DNA from: Niabella ginsenosidivorans
GTDB taxonomy: Bacteria > Bacteroidota > Bacteroidia > Chitinophagales > Chitinophagaceae
DNA length: 64,000 nt
Reading direction: 5' to 3'
Assembly: GCF_001654455.1 (NCBI RefSeq)
Contig: NZ_CP015772.1
Location: 434,001 to 498,000 of the forward strand
Shown in pieces: positions 33,420-41,830 of this stretch (position 1 is its first letter; every line of letters starts with the position of its first letter). The position numbers were made by a program, and so were the translations under genes. Below the pieces are notes generated by a model. That model had not been told where the DNA came from and made no database searches. It was given only the letters and a program-made list of their open reading frames with translations.

Positions 33420-33914
33420 TTAATTGCGATAATAAACAATAAGATCTGTAGCATTTACATCCGTATAACCCACCTGCCTGAGCAGGGTCACCAATTGGCC
33501 ACGGTGATAAGTGGCGTGATTGACGACCTGTGCAAATAGCTGGTAATATTTTGCGGAAGATGCTTCACCATTGAAACGCTTAAAATGAAGCTGGTCGCTC
33601 AGGCGGCTTTCATCAAAGGCTGTAACGAATGCCTTGAATTGCCCAGACAATTGTTTCCATAGCGCAATATGCTCTTCTTTCGTGCCCTGGAACGTCTTTT
33701 CTAACTGCTCAACATTTTCTTTTCCGTGCAGTCTTTGCACCCAGGCATCTTCTGAAGAAAGCATGTGGAGCGTTGTTTGCCGGATGCTGCCAAAGCTGCT
33801 GATGACCGGCTGGTTCCATTGCTCATTGCTGATATTGCTTAACCAGCCACAGGTAATTTCTGTTGCCCATAGATGGTATGCTGCCAGCTCCGTGAAATAG
33901 TTATCCATTTTCAA
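33420..33914 (-). CDS. DinB-like protein
   Basis: A 164-residue DinB-fold protein: AAYHLWATEITCGWL, TTLHMLSSEDAWVQRLHG and the ending FAQVVNHATYHRGQLVTLLRQVG provide the three His positions of the fold. This is the third DinB homologue in the window. Met1 (33914) and Met3 (33908) are equivalent starts. It lies immediately before ilvB, with 32 bases between, and after the ORF6N gene. Confidence 0.85.
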   Translation of the reverse strand: MKMDNYFTELAAYHLWATEITCGWLSNISNEQWNQPVISSFGSIRQTTLHMLSSEDAWVQRLHGKENVEQLEKTFQGTKEEHIALWKQLSGQFKAFVTAFDESRLSDQLHFKRFNGEASSAKYYQLFAQVVNHATYHRGQLVTLLRQVGYTDVNATDLIVYYRN

Positions 33915-33937
33915 ATTGCCTGTTTTTTTTTACCGGA

Positions 33938-34513
33938 TTATTTTTTAAATCCTATTCGTTCCCTGTTTTCCCATTTTCGCTCAGCCGCTTTTTCATCCAA
34001 TAAATTTTCGAGCGCATCATAAATATGGCTGAGCTGCACATCATGCCCGCCGACTCGTTCTTTCAATTCTTTTATCTGCTCTTTAATGTCATTTTGTTGC
34101 AGCAAAATTTTTCTTACTTCCACAAATGCCCGCATGATGGCTATATTCATCTGAATAGCGCGATCACTGTTTAAAATACCACTCAGCATCGCCACGCCCT
34201 GTTCGGTAAAAGCATACGGCAATGTACTACGATGCCTTTGGGAACCGGTCACAAATTGTGACCGGTTCCCTGTAGTATTTTGATTATCAATGCTTTCAAT
34301 ATATGCTACATTAACTTCTGGTTTTATGTTGGTCCATTCCTGACGGGTGAGCTGAAACATAAAGTCTTTTGGAAAGCGTTTGATATTTCTTTTTACAGCC
34401 TGATTAAACGCCTTTGTTTCCACTTCATACAGCGCTGCCAGGTCAAAGTCAAGAAGCACCCGTTCACCTCTGATTTCATAAATCCTGTTTTGTATGGATC
34501 GTATTATCTGCAT
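33938..34513 (-). CDS. ORF6N domain protein
   Basis: A 191-residue ORF6N (KilA-N-associated) DNA-binding-type protein: RIYEIRGERVLLDFDLAALYEVETKAFNQAVKRNIKRFP, DFMFQLTRQEW, LPYAFTEQGVAMLSGILNSDRAIQMNI and a C-terminal coiled coil (LLQQNDIKEQIKELKERVGGHDVQL). Members occur in phages and widely in Bacteroidota chromosomes with unknown function. The gene contains a perfect 31-bp palindrome at 34240-34270 that codes for the segment around NRSQFVTGS. It sits between the candidate immunity gene and a DinB gene. Confidence 0.9.
   Translation of the reverse strand: MQIIRSIQNRIYEIRGERVLLDFDLAALYEVETKAFNQAVKRNIKRFPKDFMFQLTRQEWTNIKPEVNVAYIESIDNQNTTGNRSQFVTGSQRHRSTLPYAFTEQGVAMLSGILNSDRAIQMNIAIMRAFVEVRKILLQQNDIKEQIKELKERVGGHDVQLSHIYDALENLLDEKAAERKWENRERIGFKK
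34240..34270. repeat. perfect 31-bp palindrome inside the ORF6N gene
   Basis: Arms of 15 bp, GGGAACCGGTCACAA and its exact complement, flank a single central base. Outer bases TACTAC and GTAGTA extend the symmetry imperfectly. Confidence 0.9.
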
Positions 34514-34538
34514 TTTAATTGTTATCAGAACTATAGTG

Positions 34539-34934
34539 CTATCTTTTTTGCATTATCGCGCTTATAATAATCAGTATAACCGGAAGCATGGCATAACCCC
34601 AGCAAAAAAAAGTTCCAAAACCTGTAGACTGAAATATTGTGTTCTTATAATAATTGATATTACAAAAAGACTTGTATCGGTCATTTGTTATTAAGTAATT
34701 ATAGATGGGTAAACATGCTACTATACCACCAAGAAGGTAGAGAAGTTTGTATTTAGAATTAATGTTGATGATCGGAATATTCAATATGTTATTTAAATTC
34801 AGTATAATACCCAAAATCAATAAAAGGGTGAATAAAGCGGTTAAAGAAAAAGCATACGTATCCGGATCTTTGTCCGGCCATCTTGCATTGTAGAACATAT
34901 AAATCCTGAAAAAAAAATATTTAAGGAAAAGCAT
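34539..34934 (-). CDS. small membrane protein, candidate immunity protein
   Basis: A 131-residue protein with about three membrane helices (SLTALFTLLLILGIIL, YLLGGIVACLPIYNYLI and MLPVILIIISAIM) and a polar N-terminal FRIYMFYNARWPDKDPDTY. Its composition is visibly more AT-rich than its neighbours. ATG at 34934 was chosen because it starts 13 bases after the upstream stop; longer frames would run far into the preceding gene. Small membrane proteins of this style are common beside Rhs-type toxin ends in Bacteroidota, hence the immunity proposal (inference). Confidence 0.5.
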   Translation of the reverse strand: MLFLKYFFFRIYMFYNARWPDKDPDTYAFSLTALFTLLLILGIILNLNNILNIPIININSKYKLLYLLGGIVACLPIYNYLITNDRYKSFCNINYYKNTIFQSTGFGTFFCWGYAMLPVILIIISAIMQKR

Positions 34935-34947
34935 CAACAATGAGTTT

Positions 34948-35862
34948 TTAAGGTACGTACATGATCCTCCTGGCTTTATAATAACTGTCAGCAGCATCCT
35001 CAATACTTTTTGCTGTTGGTAAAATAAAGTTTTGCCATACTTCATGCCACCAGTCATTTCCTGAAAGTGTGAGCACCCCATCCGTCAGGAAATACAATCC
35101 CGAAATGATCCAGCCGGGACCAGGAATAAAGGCCACCCCGGTCATGATTACGTCCAGGGCCAGTTTGCCGTTTGCCTCGGCGGTAAATCCTTTATTCGCT
35201 GCGTCTGCAACTGATAACACCACTCCGCCGGCTGCGGTTAAATGACCTGCTACTTTTACAAGTTTCATTGTTTTAAAAGTGGCATTAAAAGCCGCTTTTT
35301 CAACAGCAACAGCATCAGCAGCAACGGCTGCATTGCCTTTGAATCCTGTTTTCCAGACCCGCTTCCCGTTCCAGTTAGCAATAAACTTCCCTTCTTTTAC
35401 TACTGTTTTAAATGTTTCATAATCTTTGATGGTCAAATAGGCCTCGGTAGCTGTACCGGTAGCTGCCATTCCTATACCTGATAAGGGTATCCAGTTTTTT
35501 GAAAAATAATTGCCGGCAACGCTGTTATTTCTATAATAGGTGTTATCCCTTGCTGCCCTCATGTCTGAACCTGTAACAGAATAGGAGGATTGAGGTACTG
35601 TTAATCTTTTACCTTGCGTGCGCAGATCTAAGCTGTTAAGATGGGCATATGTATTGCCGCTCACTTCCCGGAACGTATATACCCGGCTGGTGTCCGGGCG
35701 TAACGTACCGTCGCTTAAAATGCCGGGCCTGCAAACCGGAAAACGATCCGGTTTAAAACCAAAATCACGAACCAAACGGCTTTGAGCCTGGATGCTGTTT
35801 TTATGAGTGCCATACAGATAATCATGGAACAGCATTATTTGGGTAGCATCATCCTTTGTCAT
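34948..35862 (-). CDS. candidate polymorphic-toxin C-terminal-like protein
   Basis: A 304-residue protein without signal peptide that I cannot assign to a family. Residues 1-195 are polar, and about 205-265 form two glycine-rich hydrophobic hairpins (VAGHLTAAGGVVLSVADA; VIMTGVAFIPGPGWIISGLYF) followed by TDGVLTLSGNDWWHEV. Such GFIPG-type hairpins occur in C-terminal parts of Rhs and other polymorphic toxins, so this may be a pore-forming or membrane-inserting toxin module detached from its carrier. The following gene encodes a small membrane protein that could be its immunity partner. It is inserted between ilvD and ilvB. Confidence 0.45.
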   Translation of the reverse strand: MTKDDATQIMLFHDYLYGTHKNSIQAQSRLVRDFGFKPDRFPVCRPGILSDGTLRPDTSRVYTFREVSGNTYAHLNSLDLRTQGKRLTVPQSSYSVTGSDMRAARDNTYYRNNSVAGNYFSKNWIPLSGIGMAATGTATEAYLTIKDYETFKTVVKEGKFIANWNGKRVWKTGFKGNAAVAADAVAVEKAAFNATFKTMKLVKVAGHLTAAGGVVLSVADAANKGFTAEANGKLALDVIMTGVAFIPGPGWIISGLYFLTDGVLTLSGNDWWHEVWQNFILPTAKSIEDAADSYYKARRIMYVP

Positions 35863-35897
35863 TGTTTGCTGTTTTAAGGTATTTGCCTGTTACAAAA

Positions 35898-37583
35898 TTA
35901 CGCTTCATCCGTTACACAGCCTTCACTCGCAGACTTCACAAATTTTGCATATTTGTACAGCACACCGCTGGTGGCCTTAGGCGCAGGGCGTTTCCACGCG
36001 GCCCGGCGTTTGGCAATTTCTTCCTCGGAAACTTTTAACGTAAGCGTGTTCTTAATGGCATCTATTTCAATAATGTCATTATCCTGCACCAGGCCTATTA
36101 AGCCGCCTTCATAAGCTTCCGGGGTAATATGCCCTACAACAAAGCCGTGCGTACCTCCGCTGAACCGGCCATCGGTAATCAGGGCAACAGAATTACCCAA
36201 ACCTGCACCAATGATGGCTCCTGTGGGTTTCAGCATTTCGGGCATGCCGGGTGCGCCTTTGGGCCCGATGTTACGTATAACCACCACATCGCCTGCATGC
36301 ACCCTGCCGCTTGATATACCAGCGATCAGATCCTGCTCACCGTCAAATACGCGCGCGGTGCCTTCAAAGCGCTCACCTTCTTTCCCGGTAATCTTTGCCA
36401 CGCTTCCGCCCTCGGCAAGGTTTCCGTACAGTATCTGCAGGTGCCCTGTTTTCTTTATGGGGTCTTCTAACGGCTGCACAATTTTCTGTTCATCAAAATT
36501 CAGTTCCGGCACATCCTGCAAATTTTCTGCAACGGTCTTTCCGGTTACGGTAAGGCAGTCGCCGTGCAGCATTCCGTTCTTTAATAAATACTTCATTACC
36601 GGGGGTAAGCCACCCTGTTTGTGTAAATCCTCCATCAGGTATTTTCCGCTTGGCTTAAAATCGGCCAGCATAGGCACTTTATCGCTTATTTTCTGAAAAT
36701 CATCAATGGTCAGATCCACACCTGCAGCTTTTGCCACGGCAATCAGGTGCAGCACGGCATTGGTGCTTCCGCCCAGGACCATTATTACGGTAATGGCATT
36801 TTCAAATGCCTTGCGTGTCATAATGTCTTTGGGTTTAATATCTTTTTCCAGTAACAGTTTAATGGCCTTACCGATGGTTTCACACTCTTTCTGCTTGTCT
36901 TCACTTAAGGCAGGGTTACTGCTGGAGTAGGGCAGGCTCATGCCCAGGGCTTCAGCCGCACTTGCCATTGTATTTGCGGTGTACATGCCGCCACAGGCAC
37001 CTGCTCCCGGGCAGGAATGACGGATAATGCCTTTAAAATCTGCCTCATCCAGGTTCCCTGCGATCTTTTGCCCCAATGCTTCAAAGGCTGAAACAATGTT
37101 GAGGTTATCCTGTCCTTTATAATGACCGGCTGCAATGGTGCCGCCGTACAGCATAATACCCGGGCGATTCAGCCGTGCCATGGCCATTAATGAACCCGGC
37201 ATATTTTTATCGCAACCCGGAATGGTGATCAATGCATCGTAGTATTGAGCACCTGCGTTGGTTTCAATGCTGTCCGCAATCAGGTCGCGGCTAACAAGGC
37301 TGTAACGCATTCCATTAGTACCCATACTGATGCCGTCACTCACTCCGATGGTATAAAACCTTAAACCTTTAAGATTTTCAGCGTTTACGCTGTCACGCAC
37401 TTTTGTGGCCAGGTCGTTCAGGTGCATGTTACAGGGATTGCCGTCCCATCCCATGCTTACAATGCCCACCTGCGGCTTACCGAAATCTTCCTCTTTAAAA
37501 CCGATGGCATAATACATTGCCTGCGCGCCCGGTAGCGTTTCATCCTGTGTAAGGGTCCTGGAATACTTGTTTAACTCTGCCAT
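35898..37583 (-). CDS. ilvD: dihydroxy-acid dehydratase
   Basis: A 561-residue iron-sulfur enzyme that dehydrates dihydroxy acids to 2-oxo acids in Val/Ile/Leu synthesis. The cluster cysteines lie in [26 protein letters not shown] and [19 protein letters not shown], with the Lys of DKN the expected carbamylated metal ligand. [12 protein letters not shown] and [26 protein letters not shown] are typical. The transcript is preceded by a leader peptide and terminator (37622-37821) that form an attenuator. The next gene on the operon is the toxin-like gene, 35 bases away. Confidence 0.97.
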   Translation of the reverse strand: MAELNKYSRTLTQDETLPGAQAMYYAIGFKEEDFGKPQVGIVSMGWDGNPCNMHLNDLATKVRDSVNAENLKGLRFYTIGVSDGISMGTNGMRYSLVSRDLIADSIETNAGAQYYDALITIPGCDKNMPGSLMAMARLNRPGIMLYGGTIAAGHYKGQDNLNIVSAFEALGQKIAGNLDEADFKGIIRHSCPGAGACGGMYTANTMASAAEALGMSLPYSSSNPALSEDKQKECETIGKAIKLLLEKDIKPKDIMTRKAFENAITVIMVLGGSTNAVLHLIAVAKAAGVDLTIDDFQKISDKVPMLADFKPSGKYLMEDLHKQGGLPPVMKYLLKNGMLHGDCLTVTGKTVAENLQDVPELNFDEQKIVQPLEDPIKKTGHLQILYGNLAEGGSVAKITGKEGERFEGTARVFDGEQDLIAGISSGRVHAGDVVVIRNIGPKGAPGMPEMLKPTGAIIGAGLGNSVALITDGRFSGGTHGFVVGHITPEAYEGGLIGLVQDNDIIEIDAIKNTLTLKVSEEEIAKRRAAWKRPAPKATSGVLYKYAKFVKSASEGCVTDEA

Positions 37584-37621
37584 ACTGTTTGCTTATGTTT
37601 ATTATGTTTAAATCGTATACT

Positions 37622-37649
37622 AAAAAACCCGCCTTTATGGAGGCGGGTT
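37622..37649 (-). terminator. ilv attenuator terminator
   Basis: On the minus strand AACCCGCCT and AGGCGGGTT form a 9-bp stem around CCATAA followed by TTTTTTA, an intrinsic terminator 39 bases upstream of the ilvD ATG. Its 5' arm plus loop (CCCGCCTCCAT) can instead pair with ATGGAGGAGGG in the leader-peptide gene, 10 of 11 bases, which would prevent the terminator from forming. Confidence 0.9.
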
Positions 37650-37672
37650 ATATCGGAAATCCGTTTGTTTTA

Positions 37673-37771
37673 CTAAATAATCCCTCCTCCATTTTTATGT
37701 AAAATGACAATGGCAAAGACCACAATAGCATTGCGGAATAATTGAGAACGGTTATGTGCATTGTCAAACAT
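37673..37771 (-). CDS. ilv operon leader peptide, 32 aa
   Basis: An ORF of 32 codons from ATG 37771 to TAG 37673, located between a promoter and the attenuator terminator. Codons 15-24 read AIVVFAIVIL and codons 31-32 are Ile-Ile, so 10 of 32 residues are Ile, Val or Leu, the end products of the operon. Codons 27-30 (AAT GGA GGA GGG) contain the antiterminator strand. A ribosome stalled on the Ile/Val codons for lack of charged tRNA would leave that strand free to trap the terminator; a ribosome reaching the stop codon would cover it and let the terminator form. It is too short for ordinary gene callers. Confidence 0.85.
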   Translation of the reverse strand: MFDNAHNRSQLFRNAIVVFAIVILHKNGGGII

Positions 37772-37790
37772 CAATTGGAGAAGCTTTCAG

Positions 37791-37821
37791 CGAATATAAA
37801 GCCTCTGCTGTTTGCATCAAA
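37791..37821 (-). promoter_or_regulatory. promoter of the ilv leader
   Basis: On the minus strand TTTG (37818-37821), a 19-base spacer and TATATTCG (37791-37798) match the Bacteroidota TTTG-N19-TAnnTTTG promoter with one mismatch in the -7 box. The leader ATG begins about 20 bases downstream, so its 5' leader would be short. Confidence 0.6.
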
Positions 37822-37870
37822 ATTTTTTAACAGAAAAAAATTGATGTATATAAAGAACTATACGAAATGG

Positions 37871-38863
37871 TTAAATGATCGTTGATTTCTGCAATGCCAT
37901 ATTTTCACCTTTGGCAAAGCCGGGTATAGAGCCCCGTATAAAATCGCTGATCAGCTCACCTATTGTACTGGTTGAATAATTATTGACCGGGTCAATATCT
38001 TTTGCAACAAAACCATGCAGCAATGTCCAGTTTACAGCGGTGCGCACAATTAACGCCTCTTCATGCATGTTAAAATAATTCAGCATGATAGCGGCTGCCA
38101 GAATTGTTCCTGCCGGGTTGACCTGATTTTTTCCTGTATCTGCGTCCTTTATGCCAAAAGCAGGACCGAAGAAAGAACTGTGCTCTGTGGCCAGAACAGA
38201 AGGGATCATTGCCGGGGTGCCGGAAAGTGCCGCTGCCTGATGAAACAGGTAGTAGCCCGCATCCATGTTAGTGATGATGACATCAAAATCTGCCGGGTGG
38301 TGCATGAATGCCCGTATGGCATTGCTTATTTCCATATGCTCAATGAGCACTCCGGGATATTCTTTACCATATTGTGTCAGCAGGGGCTGCCAGGAAGCCG
38401 TGCTGCCGGCTGCTTCAGAAGTACGGATAAACGTAATTTTTTGTTTCCGGCCTGAAGCCTGCTCAAAAGCAGACTGGGCAATTCTCCTGCGGCTGCCCTC
38501 GCCTGCTGTTAAAGTGGGCTCCTGGTAAAGGATCAGATTTACGTTCTCAATGTATTTATTCTTTAAAGGCGATAAATGATGCAGTGAATGATATACCACC
38601 ACCGGCTGCGCAATGGCAAACAGCGGGAATTCTTTTTGAATTACTTCCGCTGCTGCACTGCCTGCGAAGAGCACTGCGTCAGCAACTGCAATAATATCTT
38701 TTGAATCCTGCGAAAGATGCGGTGCTGAAAGATCGGGCAAAACAGATGTAAACTCAAACAGATGCTCATACTGCTCGGCAACAGCTTTTAATACCTTTGC
38801 TGCCTGTTCTGTTGCTTCTGCTGCTGCCCCCGGCTCTTCTATGATCGCGATCTTCTTTTTCAT
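37871..38863 (-). CDS. isopropylmalate/isocitrate dehydrogenase-like protein, probably inactive
   Basis: A 330-residue relative of LeuB. The second half aligns with the family (FDVIITNMDAGYYLFHQAAALSGTPAMIPS ... FGPAFGIKDADTGKNQVNPAGTILAAAIMLNYF). Key positions have changed: the N-terminal GDGIGPE loop is replaced by EEPGAAAEA, and the metal-binding Asp residues of the usual N-x-x-G-D-I-L-S-D segment are lost (NMDAGYYLFHQ). It is therefore unlikely to be a normal dehydrogenase and may be regulatory or serve another reaction. It starts 1 base after the ABC-ATPase gene ends and lies between leuA and ilvD, where leuB would be expected. Confidence 0.7.
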   Translation of the reverse strand: MKKKIAIIEEPGAAAEATEQAAKVLKAVAEQYEHLFEFTSVLPDLSAPHLSQDSKDIIAVADAVLFAGSAAAEVIQKEFPLFAIAQPVVVYHSLHHLSPLKNKYIENVNLILYQEPTLTAGEGSRRRIAQSAFEQASGRKQKITFIRTSEAAGSTASWQPLLTQYGKEYPGVLIEHMEISNAIRAFMHHPADFDVIITNMDAGYYLFHQAAALSGTPAMIPSVLATEHSSFFGPAFGIKDADTGKNQVNPAGTILAAAIMLNYFNMHEEALIVRTAVNWTLLHGFVAKDIDPVNNYSTSTIGELISDFIRGSIPGFAKGENMALQKSTII

Positions 38864-38864
38864 T

Positions 38865-40358
38865 TTATAAAGCCTTATGTGTTAATGCGGTTTTTGATTT
38901 TATGACCGGGTGTGGAACGGTCTTTTTATAAACCGCAGGTATCCCTTTGTTCAGTTCCAGTACGTGTTTTACACAGGCAGGAACCTCGTCGTCATAATGG
39001 CTGATGAAGAGCTGGGTCATTCCCGTTTCCCGGTGAATGCGCTCTAACAGCTGCACCACCATTTTTGACTGCTGGTCATCCAACCCCTGGCAGGGCTCAT
39101 CCAGCGCCAGCATCAGCGGGTCTTTGATCAATGCTCTTGCAATGAGCACCAGGCGCTGCTCGCCACTTGATAAAGAAGACAGCGGGCGATGCGCTTTGTC
39201 CTGTAATGCAAAGAACGAAAGCCATTCATTTACTTTTGCGGTCTGGGCCTCATTTAATTTCCGGAACAGCCCGATCGTATCAAAGAAGCCGGAACCTACC
39301 GCCTGTGCAATAGATGTGGAGCGGTCAAAGAAATTCTGCAGTTCGGGCGACACAAAGCCGATGCGGCTTTTAATATCCCAGATGCTTTCACCGGTGCCCC
39401 GTCTTTTGCCGAATAAATAGATTTGCTGGGAATAAGCCTGCGGGTTATCCCCGTTTATTAAACTGAGCAGGGTAGATTTGCCGGCACCGTTGTGGCCTTT
39501 GATTTGCCAGCACTCTCCATTGTTTACCTGCCAGTTGATATTGTTTAAAATAATGGTATTGCCATACCGGATAGTAACGTCCTTCATGGTAATGAGCGGA
39601 CCTATATGGTAGGCTTTTTTCATTGCCGGAAGCGGGGCCTCAAATTGCCGCACCTGCATAGATTCCATAAAGCCCAGCTTTTCTACAGGAGCATAATTGA
39701 TCACTGCCCCGTCTGCCATTTCTGCAAAATGAGTAATGCTTGCAGGCAGCTCATGGCTGTCGGTTATCAATATTAGAGTAATGCCGTCTGCTGCCAGCTG
39801 GTTCAGCACTTTGTGCAATACCTTCCGGCTTTTGACATCCAGGCCGGTAAATACTTTATCCAGGATCAGGATGTCCGGGTGCGCTAACAAATGGCTGATC
39901 AGCTGCATTTTCTTTAATTCACCATTGGACAGCTGGATCAAAGGCGTATGAGCACGGTGTGTTAGCTGAAACTGCTCCAGCCAGTTGCTGATCGCCTCCG
40001 GGCTTCCTTTTTTTAACAGCTCTTCTGTTAAGGTTGCCGCATCTTCCGCATCACAGGTATTGAAGCGTTGCTGGTAATAGAAATCAGCAACATTGGATTT
40101 GTTTTTTAAGGGATGCGTTGCAGGAACATAGGCTACGGTGGGTTTTACGGGTTCATTGTTCCTTTTATAAGCTATAGTGCCGGCATGGAATAGTTCTCCC
40201 TTCAGGGCTTTTGCCAGCAAGGTTTTACCACTGCCGCTTGCGCCAAACAGGGCCAGGTGCTCTCCGGCATTTAGGGTAAAGCTGATGTTGTCCAACAGCA
40301 GCCTGCCCGCCTGTTGCACTGTTACATTGTTTAAAATAATATTAAAGTTCCGTTCCAT
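38865..40358 (-). CDS. tandem ABC ATPase (ModF/PhrA-like)
   Basis: A 497-residue soluble protein with two ABC domains and no membrane segment. Domain 1 (about 7-230): Walker A GASGSGKT, signature LSNGELKK, Walker B ILILDKVFTGLD, where the usual catalytic Glu after Asp is Lys. Domain 2 (about 252-480): Walker A GHNGAGKS, signature LSSGEQR and Walker B LMLALDEPCQGLD, with the catalytic Glu intact. The tandem layout without a permease is that of ModF/PhrA, whose role is poorly defined. It lies between leuA and the LeuB-like gene and is nearly fused to the latter, suggesting joint regulation. Confidence 0.85.
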   Translation of the reverse strand: MERNFNIILNNVTVQQAGRLLLDNISFTLNAGEHLALFGASGSGKTLLAKALKGELFHAGTIAYKRNNEPVKPTVAYVPATHPLKNKSNVADFYYQQRFNTCDAEDAATLTEELLKKGSPEAISNWLEQFQLTHRAHTPLIQLSNGELKKMQLISHLLAHPDILILDKVFTGLDVKSRKVLHKVLNQLAADGITLILITDSHELPASITHFAEMADGAVINYAPVEKLGFMESMQVRQFEAPLPAMKKAYHIGPLITMKDVTIRYGNTIILNNINWQVNNGECWQIKGHNGAGKSTLLSLINGDNPQAYSQQIYLFGKRRGTGESIWDIKSRIGFVSPELQNFFDRSTSIAQAVGSGFFDTIGLFRKLNEAQTAKVNEWLSFFALQDKAHRPLSSLSSGEQRLVLIARALIKDPLMLALDEPCQGLDDQQSKMVVQLLERIHRETGMTQLFISHYDDEVPACVKHVLELNKGIPAVYKKTVPHPVIKSKTALTHKAL

Positions 40359-40468
40359 GTTTCAACCTCCGGATAAGGTGTTTACTGGGTTGTACGGCTG
40401 ATAGAAGCACTGCTGCTGAACTGGGTGTAGCAAGAGCACTGCTGTTAATGCTGCAGCCGGTTAAAAAG

Positions 40469-41629
40469 TTATGCCATCGACTTTACTTTGTCTGCCATCT
40501 CTTTCAGATCATGATCCTCTACTTCTTTTTTGGCATCCGCCACATTCAGGAACTGCTGATACAGCTCATCTACCTGATTGCGGTCAAAATCATATCCCAG
40601 ATTTTTGAAACGGTAAGCCAGTGCACTGCGGCCGCTGCGCGCTGTTAATACAATGCGGGAAGTGTCCGCGCCCACTTCATGCGGGGCGATGATCTCATAA
40701 GTGGAAGACTCTTTAAGGAACCCATCCTGGTGAATGCCGGATGAGTGCGAAAAAGCATTGTCACCGACGACGGCCTTATTGGGTTGCACCACCATGCGCA
40801 TGGTATCTGCCACATTCCGGCTTATTGGTAATAATTGCGTGGTATCCACATCTGTATACAGGTTCAGCTCAGGGTGCTTTTTTATAGCCATTACCACTTC
40901 TTCCAGAGAAGTGTTCCCTGCGCGCTCGCCAATGCCATTAATGGTGCATTCGATCTGTCTTGCGCCTGCAATGGCGCCGGCTATTGAGTTGGCCGTAGCC
41001 AGGCCCAGGTCATTATGGCAATGACAGCTGAAAATGGCTTTATCAGCGTTGGGCACATTATTTAACAGGTACGTGAATTTTTCAGCATACTGATGCGGCA
41101 AACAGGAACCGGTGGTGTCCGGAACATTTACCACAGTAGCGCCTGCGGCAATAACGGCCTCTGCCAGCTGTGCCAGGAACTGAAGATCGGCCCGGCCGGC
41201 ATCTTCTGCAAAGAATTCCACATCCGGTACCAGGTTGCGCGCCAGCTTTACTGCTTTAACAGCACGTTCCAGTATATCTTCACGGGTGGTGTTGAATTTG
41301 TATTTGATGTGATTGTCTGATGAACCGATACCCGTATGAATGCGCGGGCGAACAGCAGGTTTGAGCGCTTCAGCAGCCACTTCAATGTCCTTTTGTACGG
41401 CACGGGTAAGACCGCATATGGTGGCATTCTTTACCACTTTTGCTATTTCATTTACGGAAGCAAAATCTCCGGGGCTTGAAATGGGAAAACCGGCTTCAAT
41501 AATGTCTACGCCAAGAGCTTCCAGTTTCAGTGCCAATTTGATTTTTTCTTCCGTATTCAGCTTGCAACCGGGCACCTGCTCGCCATCCCTCAATGTAGTG
41601 TCAAAAATAAAAACCTTGTTATCCGCCAT
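40469..41629 (-). CDS. leuA: 2-isopropylmalate synthase, short form
   Basis: A 386-residue Claisen-type enzyme joining acetyl-CoA and 2-oxoisovalerate in leucine synthesis. The signature [30 protein letters not shown] and the metal motif [16 protein letters not shown] are clear, as is [17 protein letters not shown]. It lacks the C-terminal allosteric LeuA dimer domain of about 130 residues, so Leu feedback in the classic way is not expected. Homocitrate synthase or citramalate synthase are alternatives on sequence alone, but the ilv context favours LeuA. It opens the minus-strand branched-chain block. Confidence 0.88.
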   Translation of the reverse strand: MADNKVFIFDTTLRDGEQVPGCKLNTEEKIKLALKLEALGVDIIEAGFPISSPGDFASVNEIAKVVKNATICGLTRAVQKDIEVAAEALKPAVRPRIHTGIGSSDNHIKYKFNTTREDILERAVKAVKLARNLVPDVEFFAEDAGRADLQFLAQLAEAVIAAGATVVNVPDTTGSCLPHQYAEKFTYLLNNVPNADKAIFSCHCHNDLGLATANSIAGAIAGARQIECTINGIGERAGNTSLEEVVMAIKKHPELNLYTDVDTTQLLPISRNVADTMRMVVQPNKAVVGDNAFSHSSGIHQDGFLKESSTYEIIAPHEVGADTSRIVLTARSGRSALAYRFKNLGYDFDRNQVDELYQQFLNVADAKKEVEDHDLKEMADKVKSMA

Positions 41630-41830
41630 AATTCAATTTATTTAATTTAGAATTGTTATTTTCAATACCTGCTGATATAACTGAATAATGCAGTTGATTG
41701 TTATAATATTAAAAATAACCAGAGGTTCCGGAATATGGAAACCAATTTATGAAGATACTTACATTGAATAAAAGAAGTTATTGAATTTTAATTTATTGAT
41801 AATCAATTATAAAAGGAGGACCAAATTACG

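Noticed and set aside
41630-41830. A second leader-peptide attenuator before leuA
   Set aside because: No hairpin with T run and no Leu-rich short frame between the leuA start and the divergent gene.
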